Part shown: in pieces, positions 27,071 through 36,206 of the stretch | Layout of the letters: every line of letters begins with the position of its first letter | How positions within the stretch are numbered: position 1 is the stretch's first letter | NCBI GenBank assembly: GCA_002503595.1 | Contig: DASC01000135.1 | Span: 3,452-67,451, forward strand | From: Candidatus Methanogaster sp. UBA203 | Lineage (GTDB): Archaea; Halobacteriota; Methanosarcinia; Methanosarcinales; Methanogasteraceae | Length of the DNA stretch: 64,000 nt | Direction: 5' to 3' | Position numbers and translations under genes: made by a program | The notes under the pieces: generated by a model | What the model was told of the DNA's origin: nothing | The model's database searches: none | What the model saw: the letters and a program-made list of their open reading frames with translations, nothing else

Positions 27071-28681
27071 TCACAGCCCCCACATCTCAAACCCGATGAC
27101 CGGCTGGTCCAGCCCGAAGTTCAGTATCACCCCGGGATGCACCTCTCCAAAGACTCCGGCACGCCTGCCGCCAGCGATGATGTCGGCACGCCTGCCCTTG
27201 ATAAACGCAGGATCGTCTGACTCGGCGATCTCGTAAGCAACCACCCGTTCGTGCATCACAGCATCCACTATTGACCTGATCTCGCTGAAGTTCGCATGAG
27301 GGTCGATTGCGACCGCGGCAAGATGCACATCATTCCTGCCAAACGTGACCACATCCCCAACCTCGAAGATGCGCTGCGGCAGTTCCCGGTGCTGGTTAAA
27401 CGAGAGTATCTCAAGCAAGTTCGGAAGGATCGTCGTGCGCAGCATCGTCTGCTCTATTGTGATCGGGTGCATGACCTGTGTGGCGCTTGTGTGCGGTCTC
27501 TGCATCTTCTCGAAATGCACGGTCTCGCTTGTTAGCGTAAACGGCATGACCTCGTAAAAACCAAGCCCCACCATGATATCGCGAAGACCCGCCTTTGCGA
27601 GGGATACGGGATGCTCTTCTCCGATGGTCATCGTCTCAGGAAGCACCGGCGCGATATTTTCGTACCCATACCCGATCGCAACATCCTCGAATATGTCATA
27701 ATCGTGCATGATGTCTGCACGGTACGCGGGCACGCTCACCTCGATCGCATCGTCGGAGCGTGGCACTGCCCCAAAGCGCATCCTCATGAGGCACTGCATG
27801 ACCTGGTCGCGGCTAATATTCAGCCCGAGCAGAGCGTTTGCACTCCTAACCGAGATCCGGCGCGTCACGGGATTGAGGTTCGGCGTCGTGTATCCGGTCT
27901 CAGGCGCCTGTATCTTTACAGACTCGATCTTCCCGCCGCGTTCAGCAAGTGCGGTTGTTACGATGTTTAGTGCAACAGATACGGAGTTGTCCGTGCCGGT
28001 AACCTCAATGAACAGGTCTTTGGTATCGTCTCTCACGCGTGTCAGTGTCCCGTTGATGATTGGCGGAAATGATAGTACATTCCCAAGGGAATCAAGGATC
28101 AGAGGATATTTATCGAATTTTTCGACGAGATGTGCGAATTTGACCCCTTTCGGATGCTTCGTGAGAATCTCATCCATCGACATCGGGACATCGAAATCGA
28201 GAGGAATGAATTCGAAGGAAGGGTCTGCTGCGATGTATTCAAACGGCGGGGCCACACGGTCGAGATCGTGAACGCCGATCGATACCTTCGAGCGGTTGCG
28301 CCCGATTCCCCAGTGCAGATCCTCCTGCAGGCTCATCAGCGACTCTATGGAGTACTGGGTGAATTTGATATCCTTTACCACTGCACAGGCAAGATACGGG
28401 CGTATCCTTCCGATCTCGCGGTCGGATGCGATCGTAATCCCTGACTGCCCGACCTCGTACTTGGAAATGCCTGTTTCGATATCGAGAAACCCGCGCATAG
28501 CCCGGGCTACGCCTTCGACGCTGTAGAGGTCAGGGCGGTCAGGAAAGAACTCGATATCCACGTAATCGTCATATACGCGCTCGATGTCGGCACCGATCAT
28601 CGGGATGCGGCCCTGTATCGTATCCCGATCCGTCCCGATCAGATTCTCAAGATCGGTGTAATAGAGGGTGATTACTGGCAT
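27071..28681 (-). CDS. pheT: phenylalanyl-tRNA synthetase beta subunit
   Basis: The 536-residue protein matches the archaeal/eukaryal PheRS beta chain: the N-terminal [11 protein letters not shown] region, a B3/4 editing domain, B5 motifs and the catalytic-core-like end ([25 protein letters not shown]). With PheS it forms the heterotetramer that charges tRNA-Phe; the beta chain edits mis-acylated Tyr-tRNA. The length is normal for archaea. pheS is not adjacent. ccmC lies upstream on the same strand with a 25-base gap. Confidence 0.96.
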   Translation of the reverse strand: MPVITLYYTDLENLIGTDRDTIQGRIPMIGADIERVYDDYVDIEFFPDRPDLYSVEGVARAMRGFLDIETGISKYEVGQSGITIASDREIGRIRPYLACAVVKDIKFTQYSIESLMSLQEDLHWGIGRNRSKVSIGVHDLDRVAPPFEYIAADPSFEFIPLDFDVPMSMDEILTKHPKGVKFAHLVEKFDKYPLILDSLGNVLSFPPIINGTLTRVRDDTKDLFIEVTGTDNSVSVALNIVTTALAERGGKIESVKIQAPETGYTTPNLNPVTRRISVRSANALLGLNISRDQVMQCLMRMRFGAVPRSDDAIEVSVPAYRADIMHDYDIFEDVAIGYGYENIAPVLPETMTIGEEHPVSLAKAGLRDIMVGLGFYEVMPFTLTSETVHFEKMQRPHTSATQVMHPITIEQTMLRTTILPNLLEILSFNQHRELPQRIFEVGDVVTFGRNDVHLAAVAIDPHANFSEIRSIVDAVMHERVVAYEIAESDDPAFIKGRRADIIAGGRRAGVFGEVHPGVILNFGLDQPVIGFEMWGL

Positions 28682-28706
28682 GGTAGAGACTTAAGCGCGG
28701 TTGTAA

Positions 28707-29402
28707 TTAAGGATTACGAGAAGATGCGGATTCAGCAAGAGCGCGTTCATTATCCATCCTGATAATGAGCAGCGAGAGGTATAATAATGTGTATGCAAAT
28801 ATATTAATGAGGAGCGTGTACACGATGATCGGGCTATCGATACCGCCGCCTTCGCCTGTCAGGTCGGGATGATACAACGGAGGCCAGAGTTTGATCGATA
28901 GGTAACTCATCGGCACAGCGACAAATGCGATGATTCCGAATACTGCCGATGAGCGTGCACGGCTCTCTGACCCCATCGCACGCCGTAGCGTCACATACGC
29001 TACATACAGCAAAAACAAGATGAGTTGAAAGGTAAGGCGTGGAGTCCAGTCCCAGTAGATACCCCATGCTCCCTTTGCCCACATCATACCGCTCACGAGA
29101 TTGAGAGCGCAGAAAACAGCGCCAATTTCAGCAGAAGATGCTGCAAGCACATCCCATGTTATATGAGAGGTTTGGAGATACCTGATGCTCGCTACGAATA
29201 CCAGGAAGAACGCCAGATATGAGACCCATGCGAGCGGGACATGGAAATAGAATATCCTGTAACTCTGGAGGATGTTTTCTCGTTCGGCATCGCTGAGTTC
29301 AGGTGAGAGCGGTGGAATGATCGATGGGCTCGTGAAGACCATATAGGTCGCCGCGATCAGGACTACAGCGGTTAGCAGGTAGAGTATCGTACGTTTATTC
29401 AT
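28707..29402 (-). CDS. ccmC: cytochrome c biogenesis protein CcmC
   Basis: From the ATG at 29402 the protein is 231 residues with six predicted membrane helices, the size of CcmC. It has the WWD-type haem-handling motif (MMWAKGAWGIYWDWTPRLT, residues 106-124) and two conserved external histidines, His54 (FYFHVPLAW) and His178 (PPLYHPD). CcmC passes haem to CcmE for c-type cytochrome maturation. In archaea this system is found in cytochrome-bearing Methanosarcinales and relatives. No other ccm gene is adjacent, but a small Cys-rich frame ends three bases before it. The alternative start at 29423 lies within that small gene. Confidence 0.92.
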   Translation of the reverse strand: MNKRTILYLLTAVVLIAATYMVFTSPSIIPPLSPELSDAERENILQSYRIFYFHVPLAWVSYLAFFLVFVASIRYLQTSHITWDVLAASSAEIGAVFCALNLVSGMMWAKGAWGIYWDWTPRLTFQLILFLLYVAYVTLRRAMGSESRARSSAVFGIIAFVAVPMSYLSIKLWPPLYHPDLTGEGGGIDSPIIVYTLLINIFAYTLLYLSLLIIRMDNERALAESASSRNP

Positions 29403-29404
29403 AT

Positions 29405-29545
29405 TTACAGGTAAGCCATCCATTCAGCCATCGAGTACTCGAATCCTTCCATCAATTCGAAATCGACCTCCCCGAGCGGCAGGGGTTCGTTCTTGCACGA
29501 TCTTGCAGTTCCACATTGTTTGTAGCATGCCATGCATGGTTCCAT
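29405..29545 (-). CDS. possible small Cys-rich protein upstream of ccmC
   Basis: From the ATG at 29545 a 46-residue frame reads MEPCMACYKQCGTARSCKNE and ends in an acidic FELMEGFEYSMAEWMAYL. Four cysteines in the first 17 residues (C4, C7, C11, C17) suggest a bound metal or cluster. The stop is two bases before the ccmC ATG, the spacing of a translationally coupled pair. No family was recognised. The tight junction and clustered cysteines argue for a real gene, the short length argues for caution. Confidence 0.4.
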   Translation of the reverse strand: MEPCMACYKQCGTARSCKNEPLPLGEVDFELMEGFEYSMAEWMAYL

Positions 29546-29622
29546 GAAAGTTGGTACGGCACCGGATATATTAAACGCTTGGGTGCGGCGGCGAGTCGTG
29601 AACCACCATCCTGATAACAACA

Positions 29623-29630
29623 TTTATATA
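29623..29630 (+). promoter_or_regulatory. TATA box of the zinc-ribbon gene
   Basis: TTTATATA is centred 26 bases before the ATG at 29653 with no ribosome-binding site between them, so the transcript is probably leaderless. Confidence 0.6.
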
Positions 29631-29652
29631 CCACTACGCAATAATAATCACC

Positions 29653-29781
29653 ATGGACGATATTGATCAGTCACTGGTCTACTTCGTATGCGGTGTGTGT
29701 GGGTTCACATTCCAGTCAGATCCGAACTTCATTCCGGTCACCTGTCCGCAGTGTGGGAGCGAGAATGTCGCGCGGACCTGA
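29653..29781 (+). CDS. 42-residue zinc-ribbon/rubredoxin-like protein
   Basis: The tiny protein MDDIDQSLVYFVCGVCGFTF then PVTCPQCGSENVART has two C-x2-C pairs (CGVC and CPQC) about 20 residues apart, the layout of a zinc ribbon or minimal rubredoxin. A good TATA box is at the correct distance. It is convergent with rpoA2 across a 15-base gap and divergent from the small Cys-rich frame before ccmC. Proteins of this size and pattern are common in methanogens as conserved hypotheticals; binding of zinc is likely, function unknown. Confidence 0.75.
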   Translation: MDDIDQSLVYFVCGVCGFTFQSDPNFIPVTCPQCGSENVART

Positions 29782-29796
29782 AATAGAACTATAAAC

Positions 29797-30933
29797 TCAC
29801 GCAGGCGGCTTTGCGACCAGATGCACATCCCCGGTTCCGAGATTGATCGGCTGCCCGACGATTACGTTCTCGGTGACACCGCTTAACTCATCGATATCGC
29901 CGCGTATGCCGGCATCGATCAGGTGATTCACAGTCACCTCGAATGCAGCCCGAGCGAGGATGCTTGCCTTCTCGCCGGATAGCCCGTGCCTTCCGATCTG
30001 CTTGACCTCTCCGTCGCAGGTCATCATGTCTGCTGCAAGCATGATATGTTTTACATCCACGTTTAACCCCTGTTCGCGCAGTGTCTCCATGATCTCCTTA
30101 ATGATCGAGTTTCTGGCAGCCTCGATCCCGAAGACCTCGCACATCTCGCCTGGGTGGTTGGAGGTCGTTCGGGCAGGGTCGACACCCTCGATATCGAGAA
30201 CCTCCTGAAGTGCCGTGCCTTCGGTATAGAGCACGTATTCAGAACCTTCCTTCTGTATAACCACCCTTGGGATCGCCTCAATGCCTTTGATCAATACTTT
30301 CTTAAGATTCCTGCCCAACTGCACCAGGGAACCAAGATTGGACTCCTTAGGACTGAGTATGAGCGTGTACCCCTCCACCTCGATCGGGATCTTTAGTTTG
30401 GCTTCGAGTTTTTCGATGATGTCGGATAGTGTCAGGTCTCGTTCATACAGGGTATCCTCATCCACTTCGATTAAGATCACCAAATTTGCGCGGTCTGTAA
30501 TAATTCCACCCAGATCGGGGATTGTCGTCTTCTGGACCTCCCATGCGACAGCCTGAGCTTTCTTCTTGCTTGCGCCGTCTCTCAGGTACACGGCCATCAC
30601 CGGTGTACTCGGGTTCTTTCGCGCATCAAGGATCTCGATCAATCTCGGGAGCCCGAGCGTTACGTTGATCTCGGCGACACCGGCATAATGAAAGGTACGC
30701 ATCGTCATCTGTGTACCGGGTTCGCCTATCGACTGCGCGGCGACCACGCCGACCGGATCGCACGGCTCGATGCAAGCAGCCGCATACCCGCCCATAACAT
30801 GGTCGATGATATCATCCAGTTGTTTCCTGGTCGGTTTGACTTCCAGGAGTTCCCCTCGCAGGGTATCCTTGATCTTTGGCGGCAATGAGAGCACACTTAC
30901 ACTCTTCTCGATACTATCTGCCGTTACGGTCAT
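29797..30933 (-). CDS. rpoA2: DNA-directed RNA polymerase subunit A''
   Basis: The 378-residue subunit is the C-terminal third of the archaeal largest RNA polymerase subunit, holding the bridge-helix-distal trigger loop and jaw: [20 protein letters not shown] and [13 protein letters not shown] are the universal trigger-loop landmarks. It starts four bases inside the end of rpoA1 (ATGA-type overlap). Downstream lies a convergent zinc-ribbon gene rather than rpl30e/nusA, which often follow rpoA2. It lacks an intein. Confidence 0.97.
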   Translation of the reverse strand: MTVTADSIEKSVSVLSLPPKIKDTLRGELLEVKPTRKQLDDIIDHVMGGYAAACIEPCDPVGVVAAQSIGEPGTQMTMRTFHYAGVAEINVTLGLPRLIEILDARKNPSTPVMAVYLRDGASKKKAQAVAWEVQKTTIPDLGGIITDRANLVILIEVDEDTLYERDLTLSDIIEKLEAKLKIPIEVEGYTLILSPKESNLGSLVQLGRNLKKVLIKGIEAIPRVVIQKEGSEYVLYTEGTALQEVLDIEGVDPARTTSNHPGEMCEVFGIEAARNSIIKEIMETLREQGLNVDVKHIMLAADMMTCDGEVKQIGRHGLSGEKASILARAAFEVTVNHLIDAGIRGDIDELSGVTENVIVGQPINLGTGDVHLVAKPPA

Positions 30934-33563
30934 TCTGGTACCTCCATCACGTCCTTTACAATTCGCTGTATATGGCTACGATCGAAGCCGCGTGACGGGT
31001 CGACTCCGTCCTCGCCGTATTTTGCCTGCACGACCACGCCACGGGTATCCCTGACCGTACCGTCATGCTGCGCCTCCAGATCCTGAAGCGCATTCACCAT
31101 CCTCCGCTGGAGATACCCTGACTGGGACGTCCTGACAGCAGTGTCCACGAGGCCCTCCCTGCCACCGATGGCGTGGAAGAAATACTCGACCGGAGAGAGC
31201 CCGCTCTTATATGATGCCTGTACAAATCCGTGCGCCTCTGCGCCGCGATCTCCTTTCTTGAAATGTGGAAGCGTTCTACCTGAGTACCCGCGCTGGATGC
31301 GGGCACCCCGCACCGACTGCTGTCCGACACACGCAGCCATCTGTGCAAGATTCAGCATCGAGCCCCTGGCTCCTGAAACCGCCATCGCAACCGCAGAGTT
31401 GTCGATACCAAGATGCAATCCAGCCTTGTCGCCAGCCTCGTCACGAACCTTTCCGAGAATCTGCATGATCCGAAGCTCAAGCGTCTCTTCACTGGTTCGC
31501 CCGGGCAGCGACTCAAGCTCGTTATGTTCATACTTGTCGATCAGACTTGCGATACTCTCCTTTCCGTACATCGCGTCCTTATTGATCTCCTGTATCTGTT
31601 TGACCGCCTCTTTCGGGATATCCTCATCATCAATTCCGAAACTGAATCCGTGATACATGATGCCCCGGATCGCAAGGTTTGTCATATTGTCAATAAACGC
31701 AGCCCCGGCAGCAGGTCCGAACTCCCTGATAACCTTGTTTACGATCTTTCCCTTGAACGCGCCGATCGATTTCTCATCGATGGTTCCACAAAGCAGTTCT
31801 CCATTCTTTATGACGACGTAAGCATCGTTCGGGCAGTTCTCCTTCTTGCATTCGGCACATTCCTCGCATATCTCTGCCTTGTATTCGAGGTTTAACCCTT
31901 CCGGTAGAATCTGGCTGAATATCTGCTTTCCGGTCCAGTAGGGGGTGCCATCCCCGATATGGTCCGGCGGCGGCAGGTCGCGCACCCCGGATTTCCGCAG
32001 GATCTCGAGTGCGCTGTTCTTGTCGATCGCTTTCTCACGCGTCAACAGGAACATGCCTGTTATGTGATCGTGTATCCCGCCGATGATCGGACCGCCAAAT
32101 CTTGGCGAGAGGATGTTCTCCTGAACCCGCATCAGTATCGCCGCCTCTGCCCTTGCCTCCTCGTTCTGCTGTACATGGAGATTCATCTCATCGCCATCGA
32201 AATCAGCGTTGTATGGCGGGCAGACCGCTGGATTTAACCGGAACGTCTTTCCGGGCATGACCTTGACCTCGTGCGCCATGATACTCATCTTGTGAAGCGA
32301 CGGCTGCCTGTTGAAGAGCACAATGTCGCCATCCTTGAGATGCCGATCCACGAACCATCCGTATTCGAGCATCTCCGCGATCTCCTCGCAGGTTGTATCG
32401 CTGATTCGCAGTCTGTGCCCATCTGTCCGGACCACGTAGTTCGCGCCCGGGTGATTGGTCGGACCGCGGCGCACATACTCCTTGAGTTCCTCGATGTTTC
32501 TCGGCACAACCTTGAACGTGAGCGTCAGTTCTCTTGCAATCGCCTCAGGAATGCCGACCTCGTTGATCGACAGGTTGGGATCCGGCGAGATAACAGTCCT
32601 GCCGCTGAAATTGACACGCTTGCCAGAGAGACTGCCCCTGAACCGTCCTTCCTTCCCCTTCAGGCGCTGGGACAGGGTCTTTAAAGGTCTTCCGCTCCTG
32701 TGCCTTGCCGGAGGTATCCCTGATACGCTGTTGTCCATAAAAGTGGTTACATGGTACTGCAAGAGTTCCCAGAGATCCTCGATGATCAACTGCGGCGCGC
32801 CCGCTTCCTTATTCTCCTGGAACCTCTGGTTTATCCTGATAATATCAACGAGTTTGTGTGTCAGATCGTCCTCGCTGCGCTGCCCTGTCTGGAGCGTGAT
32901 CGACGGGCGCACAGTGACCGGAGGCACGGGCAGCACCGTCATGATCATCCATTCAGGGCGCGCGTTACCTGGATCCATGCCAAAGACAGGGAGATCTTCA
33001 TCCGGTATGTGCTCGAACCAGTTCCTGATATCGCTTGGAAGCAGTTTGTCCCCGGCCTCATAATACGTGGTAGGTTTTTCGTACGTGATCTTCAGTTGGT
33101 GCTCGCCGCAGTACGGGCACACTTCGACCTTGCTTGCCTCGCCAAAGACCTGTTCAACTATCGCATCGATGGTCTGCCCCTGACTCCTCCGAGCCGAGAT
33201 ATGCTCGATATACTCTTTCTTCCGCCCTGCATCCAGAAGCAACCGGCTGCAACTTCTGCACGTACTCCTGAGTAGATTCCGTATCTGCTTGGCAAACCCG
33301 ACGTGCACACAGGGAGCCACCAGTTCTATGTGCCCAAAGTGACCCGGGCACTCCCCAGCCCTTCCGTTGCATGTTTTGCACCGCAATCCCGGATCGATGA
33401 CTCCGAGTCTGGGATCCATGAGCCCCATATCAATCGGAAAACCATCCTCATCATAAGTATCTGCCGTGATAATTCTGGTGACACTCATATTCCGGTATTC
33501 CCGCGGTGAGATCAAGCCGAATTTTATCCTTGAGATTTTCTTTGGAGCACTGATCTGTTTCAT
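30930..33563 (-). CDS. rpoA1: DNA-directed RNA polymerase subunit A'
   Basis: The 877-residue subunit carries the N-terminal zinc site ([17 protein letters not shown]), a second Cys-rich site ([18 protein letters not shown]) and the absolutely conserved catalytic [10 protein letters not shown] near residue 450, whose three aspartates hold the active-site magnesium. Together with A'' it equals bacterial beta'. In most Euryarchaeota the gene follows rpoB; here the 700 bases upstream are repeat-bearing non-coding DNA and then cdhD, so the operon has been split. Confidence 0.98.
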   Translation of the reverse strand: MKQISAPKKISRIKFGLISPREYRNMSVTRIITADTYDEDGFPIDMGLMDPRLGVIDPGLRCKTCNGRAGECPGHFGHIELVAPCVHVGFAKQIRNLLRSTCRSCSRLLLDAGRKKEYIEHISARRSQGQTIDAIVEQVFGEASKVEVCPYCGEHQLKITYEKPTTYYEAGDKLLPSDIRNWFEHIPDEDLPVFGMDPGNARPEWMIMTVLPVPPVTVRPSITLQTGQRSEDDLTHKLVDIIRINQRFQENKEAGAPQLIIEDLWELLQYHVTTFMDNSVSGIPPARHRSGRPLKTLSQRLKGKEGRFRGSLSGKRVNFSGRTVISPDPNLSINEVGIPEAIARELTLTFKVVPRNIEELKEYVRRGPTNHPGANYVVRTDGHRLRISDTTCEEIAEMLEYGWFVDRHLKDGDIVLFNRQPSLHKMSIMAHEVKVMPGKTFRLNPAVCPPYNADFDGDEMNLHVQQNEEARAEAAILMRVQENILSPRFGGPIIGGIHDHITGMFLLTREKAIDKNSALEILRKSGVRDLPPPDHIGDGTPYWTGKQIFSQILPEGLNLEYKAEICEECAECKKENCPNDAYVVIKNGELLCGTIDEKSIGAFKGKIVNKVIREFGPAAGAAFIDNMTNLAIRGIMYHGFSFGIDDEDIPKEAVKQIQEINKDAMYGKESIASLIDKYEHNELESLPGRTSEETLELRIMQILGKVRDEAGDKAGLHLGIDNSAVAMAVSGARGSMLNLAQMAACVGQQSVRGARIQRGYSGRTLPHFKKGDRGAEAHGFVQASYKSGLSPVEYFFHAIGGREGLVDTAVRTSQSGYLQRRMVNALQDLEAQHDGTVRDTRGVVVQAKYGEDGVDPSRGFDRSHIQRIVKDVMEVPE

Positions 33564-33945
33564 TGTATACCAGTCTCTGATGTCTGTGGGATAAAGGTTT
33601 TGATTCGAAGGGGTTGTCGTGCCTTGTGGTGTTGACGCCCACGCACGGAAGCAGGGTTTTTATGTGAGTGGGCACAACCCGATATTCCAGTGACAGAATA
33701 GCCGGCAGACTGGACTTTCACAGTGCCTGTGAGACGAACGTGACATCCTCTTCACAAATTCCTTTATATCGATGTAACATCATAATGATCATTACCACGT
33801 CCTTTTTTAAATCCGTTCGCGTGGGTGGGGCTGTGCAGCCCTCTTTCACCAGGGCTGCACACCTCAGGGCATCACCCCCTGATAATGCCATCCGCAAATC
33901 ATGAAACGGTATCGGAAAATCCAGTGAAATCACTATATCCTTAAA
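33564..33945. other. non-coding region upstream of rpoA1 with a strong hairpin
   Basis: No convincing coding frame is present. TGTGCAGCCCT at 33832-33842 and AGGGCTGCACA at 33851-33861 form a perfect 11-bp stem with an 8-base loop. The promoter of rpoA1 must lie in the part nearest 33563. The rest shows nothing recognisable. Confidence 0.5.
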
Positions 33946-34075
33946 TTTTACCGCAGAGCACGCGGAGAACGAGAGAGGCACCAGAAAACCAAAGCGAGGA
34001 TCGAAACGGTATCGAAACTCTGCGACCTCCGCGTTCTCCGCGGTGATAAATCACTTGATTTTTAGACAGTGTCCA
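33946..34075 (-). repeat. dispersed palindromic repeat, copy B (inverted)
   Basis: Read on the minus strand this block runs GACACTGTCTAAAAATCAAG, TTTATCACCGCGGAGAACGC and ends in GTGCTCTGCGGTAAAATTT, matching the order of copies A and C. The core is bounded by inverted ACCGC-GAG / CTCTGCGGT ends. The middle differs more from A and C than they do from each other. It lies between rpoA1 and cdhD. Confidence 0.7.
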
Positions 34076-34270
34076 TGAAACGGTATCGGTCGACACGCGG
34101 GTCACGTACATGACTTGAATAGACCGTGATTATCAGGCCAAGTTGCACAGCAGCGGCACAGCCATTAACACAGGTTCCACCGGTTTTATCCACAACTCGG
34201 GCAATAAACCCGGGTTCATGGAATATTTCGTAACGCCGGATGATGGCACCATAATGCTTGCGCGGAAGTT
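34076..34270. other. spacer downstream of cdhD
   Basis: No gene is seen. ACTCGGG and CCCGGGT near 34197-34217 form a 7-bp stem with a 7-base loop that could end the cdhD transcript, though no T-run follows. Confidence 0.35.
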
Positions 34271-35590
34271 TTACCCTTCAACCATCATGCCAACCCAGTC
34301 GGGTGCGTTCACATGGCCCTCCGCGCCACCATCGCCGCCGCGCAACATGCCAGTCACAGACTTTAGCACCTGAACCGATGTCGGATGCATCATCATGAAG
34401 AGATCGACACCAGCAAGCGCAAGCGCTAGTCCCGTCGTTATTTCCCAGATCGGTCCCCTGTACTCGCGGGGTCCCCAGTCCGAGTCCTCCTTGAGTGGCG
34501 AGACCGCCATCCACGACTCTCTTGCACCCCATGCGTTCGTGGTTCCTGACGACATCGGGAAGTTCAGTTCCGCATCCCCTATAAGCCCTGCGAGCCGGAT
34601 GCGCTCGATGTTTGAGTATGCGTAATCGAGACCGTAGCCAAGCGCCGCGGTTGTCGGATCCATCACGATGTCACAACGCTTGATGCCGCACTGCTTCATC
34701 AGTTTGCGGTTGAGTTCCTTCTGCGCATTGATCTCGAGCTGCGTCCACGAGAGGATCGCGTGACCGTACTCCTTTGCCGCGGCTGCGATCCGCTGGTAGT
34801 CCATGTTTAGATTTGCTGAAGCGATCAGGCACCGCTCCCCTTCGGCAGCCTCTGCCGCCTTCTCAAGAACCTCGGGATCCTTATCAGGATTTCCTGAGCC
34901 CCCGATGATGAGCGGGACATCTACTGCCTGCAAGACATCCTCGACCACCTTCGCCGCCTCCGATGCAGGCGTGTCCTTGATCGATGGATCGGTGCTTATC
35001 AGGTGGATCGTGACCATATCCGCGCCGAACTTCGAGACCACCTTCTTTGCCCACTCAGCCGGACTTTCGAGCACATCCTCGTAGTTCATGCGCACAGCGC
35101 GTGCCATTCCGATGGGCATGTCAAAGACATCGATCGAGACATAATTCGGATGCGGCATCGGCGCATCAAAGTAGAACGGCAGCGCATGTTCGCCGCCAAG
35201 CGTAACCGTACTTTTGCGTGTGCCGCCGTCAGAGGATGTTGCACCGAGCACAACCTCCTCGATCCCGTGCTTCCACTCAGAGACCGGGTCCACGTCAAAC
35301 GATGCCGGAATCAACTCCTGCGGGATCCGGGACTGTACCTGGGACGGCAGCGTCATCGGCTGCATGGCAGGAAGCATCTGCCCTGCCGGACAGCCCATCA
35401 TGCCTGCGACGTTATTTAACCGCGCCGCGATCTGCGCGAGCTCATATCCAACCACTTGCATCAGTTCCTGGCTGCCGCCTCCGCCGTCGAATTCGATCTC
35501 GATATCCCCCTCTATCGTAACACCTTTCAGTTCAAGCACGTTCTCGAGCATTTTGTTGAGATCGGATAGCGTGAGAGTGGTAGTTGTCAT
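34271..35590 (-). CDS. cdhD: CO dehydrogenase/acetyl-CoA synthase, corrinoid protein small subunit (delta)
   Basis: The 439-residue protein is the delta subunit of the archaeal CODH/ACS complex, which with the gamma subunit forms the corrinoid iron-sulfur protein that moves methyl groups between tetrahydro(sarcina/methano)pterin and the acetyl-CoA synthase. Typical segments are [17 protein letters not shown], a TIM-barrel core with TIHLISTDP and [17 protein letters not shown], and the end [18 protein letters not shown]. The length fits the family. cdhC, cdhE and cdhAB are not next to it, although the genes usually form one operon. A TATA-like box 28 bases upstream indicates a leaderless, separate transcript. 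Confidence 0.96.
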   Translation of the reverse strand: MTTTTLTLSDLNKMLENVLELKGVTIEGDIEIEFDGGGGSQELMQVVGYELAQIAARLNNVAGMMGCPAGQMLPAMQPMTLPSQVQSRIPQELIPASFDVDPVSEWKHGIEEVVLGATSSDGGTRKSTVTLGGEHALPFYFDAPMPHPNYVSIDVFDMPIGMARAVRMNYEDVLESPAEWAKKVVSKFGADMVTIHLISTDPSIKDTPASEAAKVVEDVLQAVDVPLIIGGSGNPDKDPEVLEKAAEAAEGERCLIASANLNMDYQRIAAAAKEYGHAILSWTQLEINAQKELNRKLMKQCGIKRCDIVMDPTTAALGYGLDYAYSNIERIRLAGLIGDAELNFPMSSGTTNAWGARESWMAVSPLKEDSDWGPREYRGPIWEITTGLALALAGVDLFMMMHPTSVQVLKSVTGMLRGGDGGAEGHVNAPDWVGMMVEG

Positions 35591-35613
35591 GCGGATTTCA
35601 ATGAGATTACAGG

Positions 35614-35622
35614 TTTATTAAA
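35614..35622 (-). promoter_or_regulatory. TATA-like box of cdhD
   Basis: On the minus strand TTTAATAAA is centred about 28 bases before the cdhD ATG at 35590, with no ribosome-binding site in between, consistent with leaderless expression. Confidence 0.45.
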
Positions 35623-35820
35623 TGTTGCAGATTCCCAGGTTCAGCAGGGGCAGTCAACTCTTCGGAGATGGGGGCAAGAGTAGAAATACATCCAACCACT
35701 GCCACATTTGAAAGCGTACGCATTGGCTCTACACTCGCCAGAAAGAGCAAGCTTCGCAAACAGATCCGAAAAACCCCAATACCAGTTAGATGAAATGCGT
35801 AATTAGAAGGAGAAGCGATC

Positions 35821-36039
35821 ATGTCAACTGAAATTGCTGCCTACGAAAATCGGCTAATTCGTGAAATCAAAGAGACTCTACAAGAATATCTGCCGAACCT
35901 GCTTCAGGTTGTCCGATTGTTTCATGAGAGTGTAGTGTTAAAGCCAGCAGAGGATAGCTTCCGCCAAGGCTGGAAGGAAACGATGGCAGGCGAAACACGA
36001 CCAGTGTCTGAATTGTGGGATGGCATCGATGCCGAGTGA
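35821..36039 (+). CDS. antitoxin-like small protein (orphan)
   Basis: The 72-residue protein has a helical N-terminus (YENRLIREIKETLQEYLPNL) and a C-terminal end FRQGWKETMAGETRPVSELW followed by DGIDAE, a pattern seen in small antitoxin-like proteins encoded beside RelE- or PIN-type toxins. A purine-rich aaggaga precedes the ATG. No toxin gene follows: downstream is moeA on the same strand after about 170 bases. Either an orphan antitoxin or a small regulator. Confidence 0.55.
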   Translation: MSTEIAAYENRLIREIKETLQEYLPNLLQVVRLFHESVVLKPAEDSFRQGWKETMAGETRPVSELWDGIDAE

Positions 36040-36206
36040 GCCAGCCGAATCTACTTACATCCCATCCCACACCTCCGTCCTCGCTAATCCCGCCGCTTTA
36101 CCTCCAGCCCGCGGATGCCCCCGAATTCATTTGGGTGTGGAGTGGTTGGGGCTTCAGGATGTACGTTGGGGTAACCTATTTGTTTGGGAGTCCCCTACCC
36201 CATACA

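Noticed and set aside
33668..33981. Overlapping open frames on both strands between rpoA1 and cdhD
   Set aside because: Both are short, have no start signals or family patterns, and cover a hairpin and the edge of a repeat.
36015..36206. N-terminal extension of MoeA by 64 residues
   Set aside because: The extension overlaps the small gene at 35821-36039, is proline-rich without family likeness, and the MoeA family start fits the ATG at 36207.
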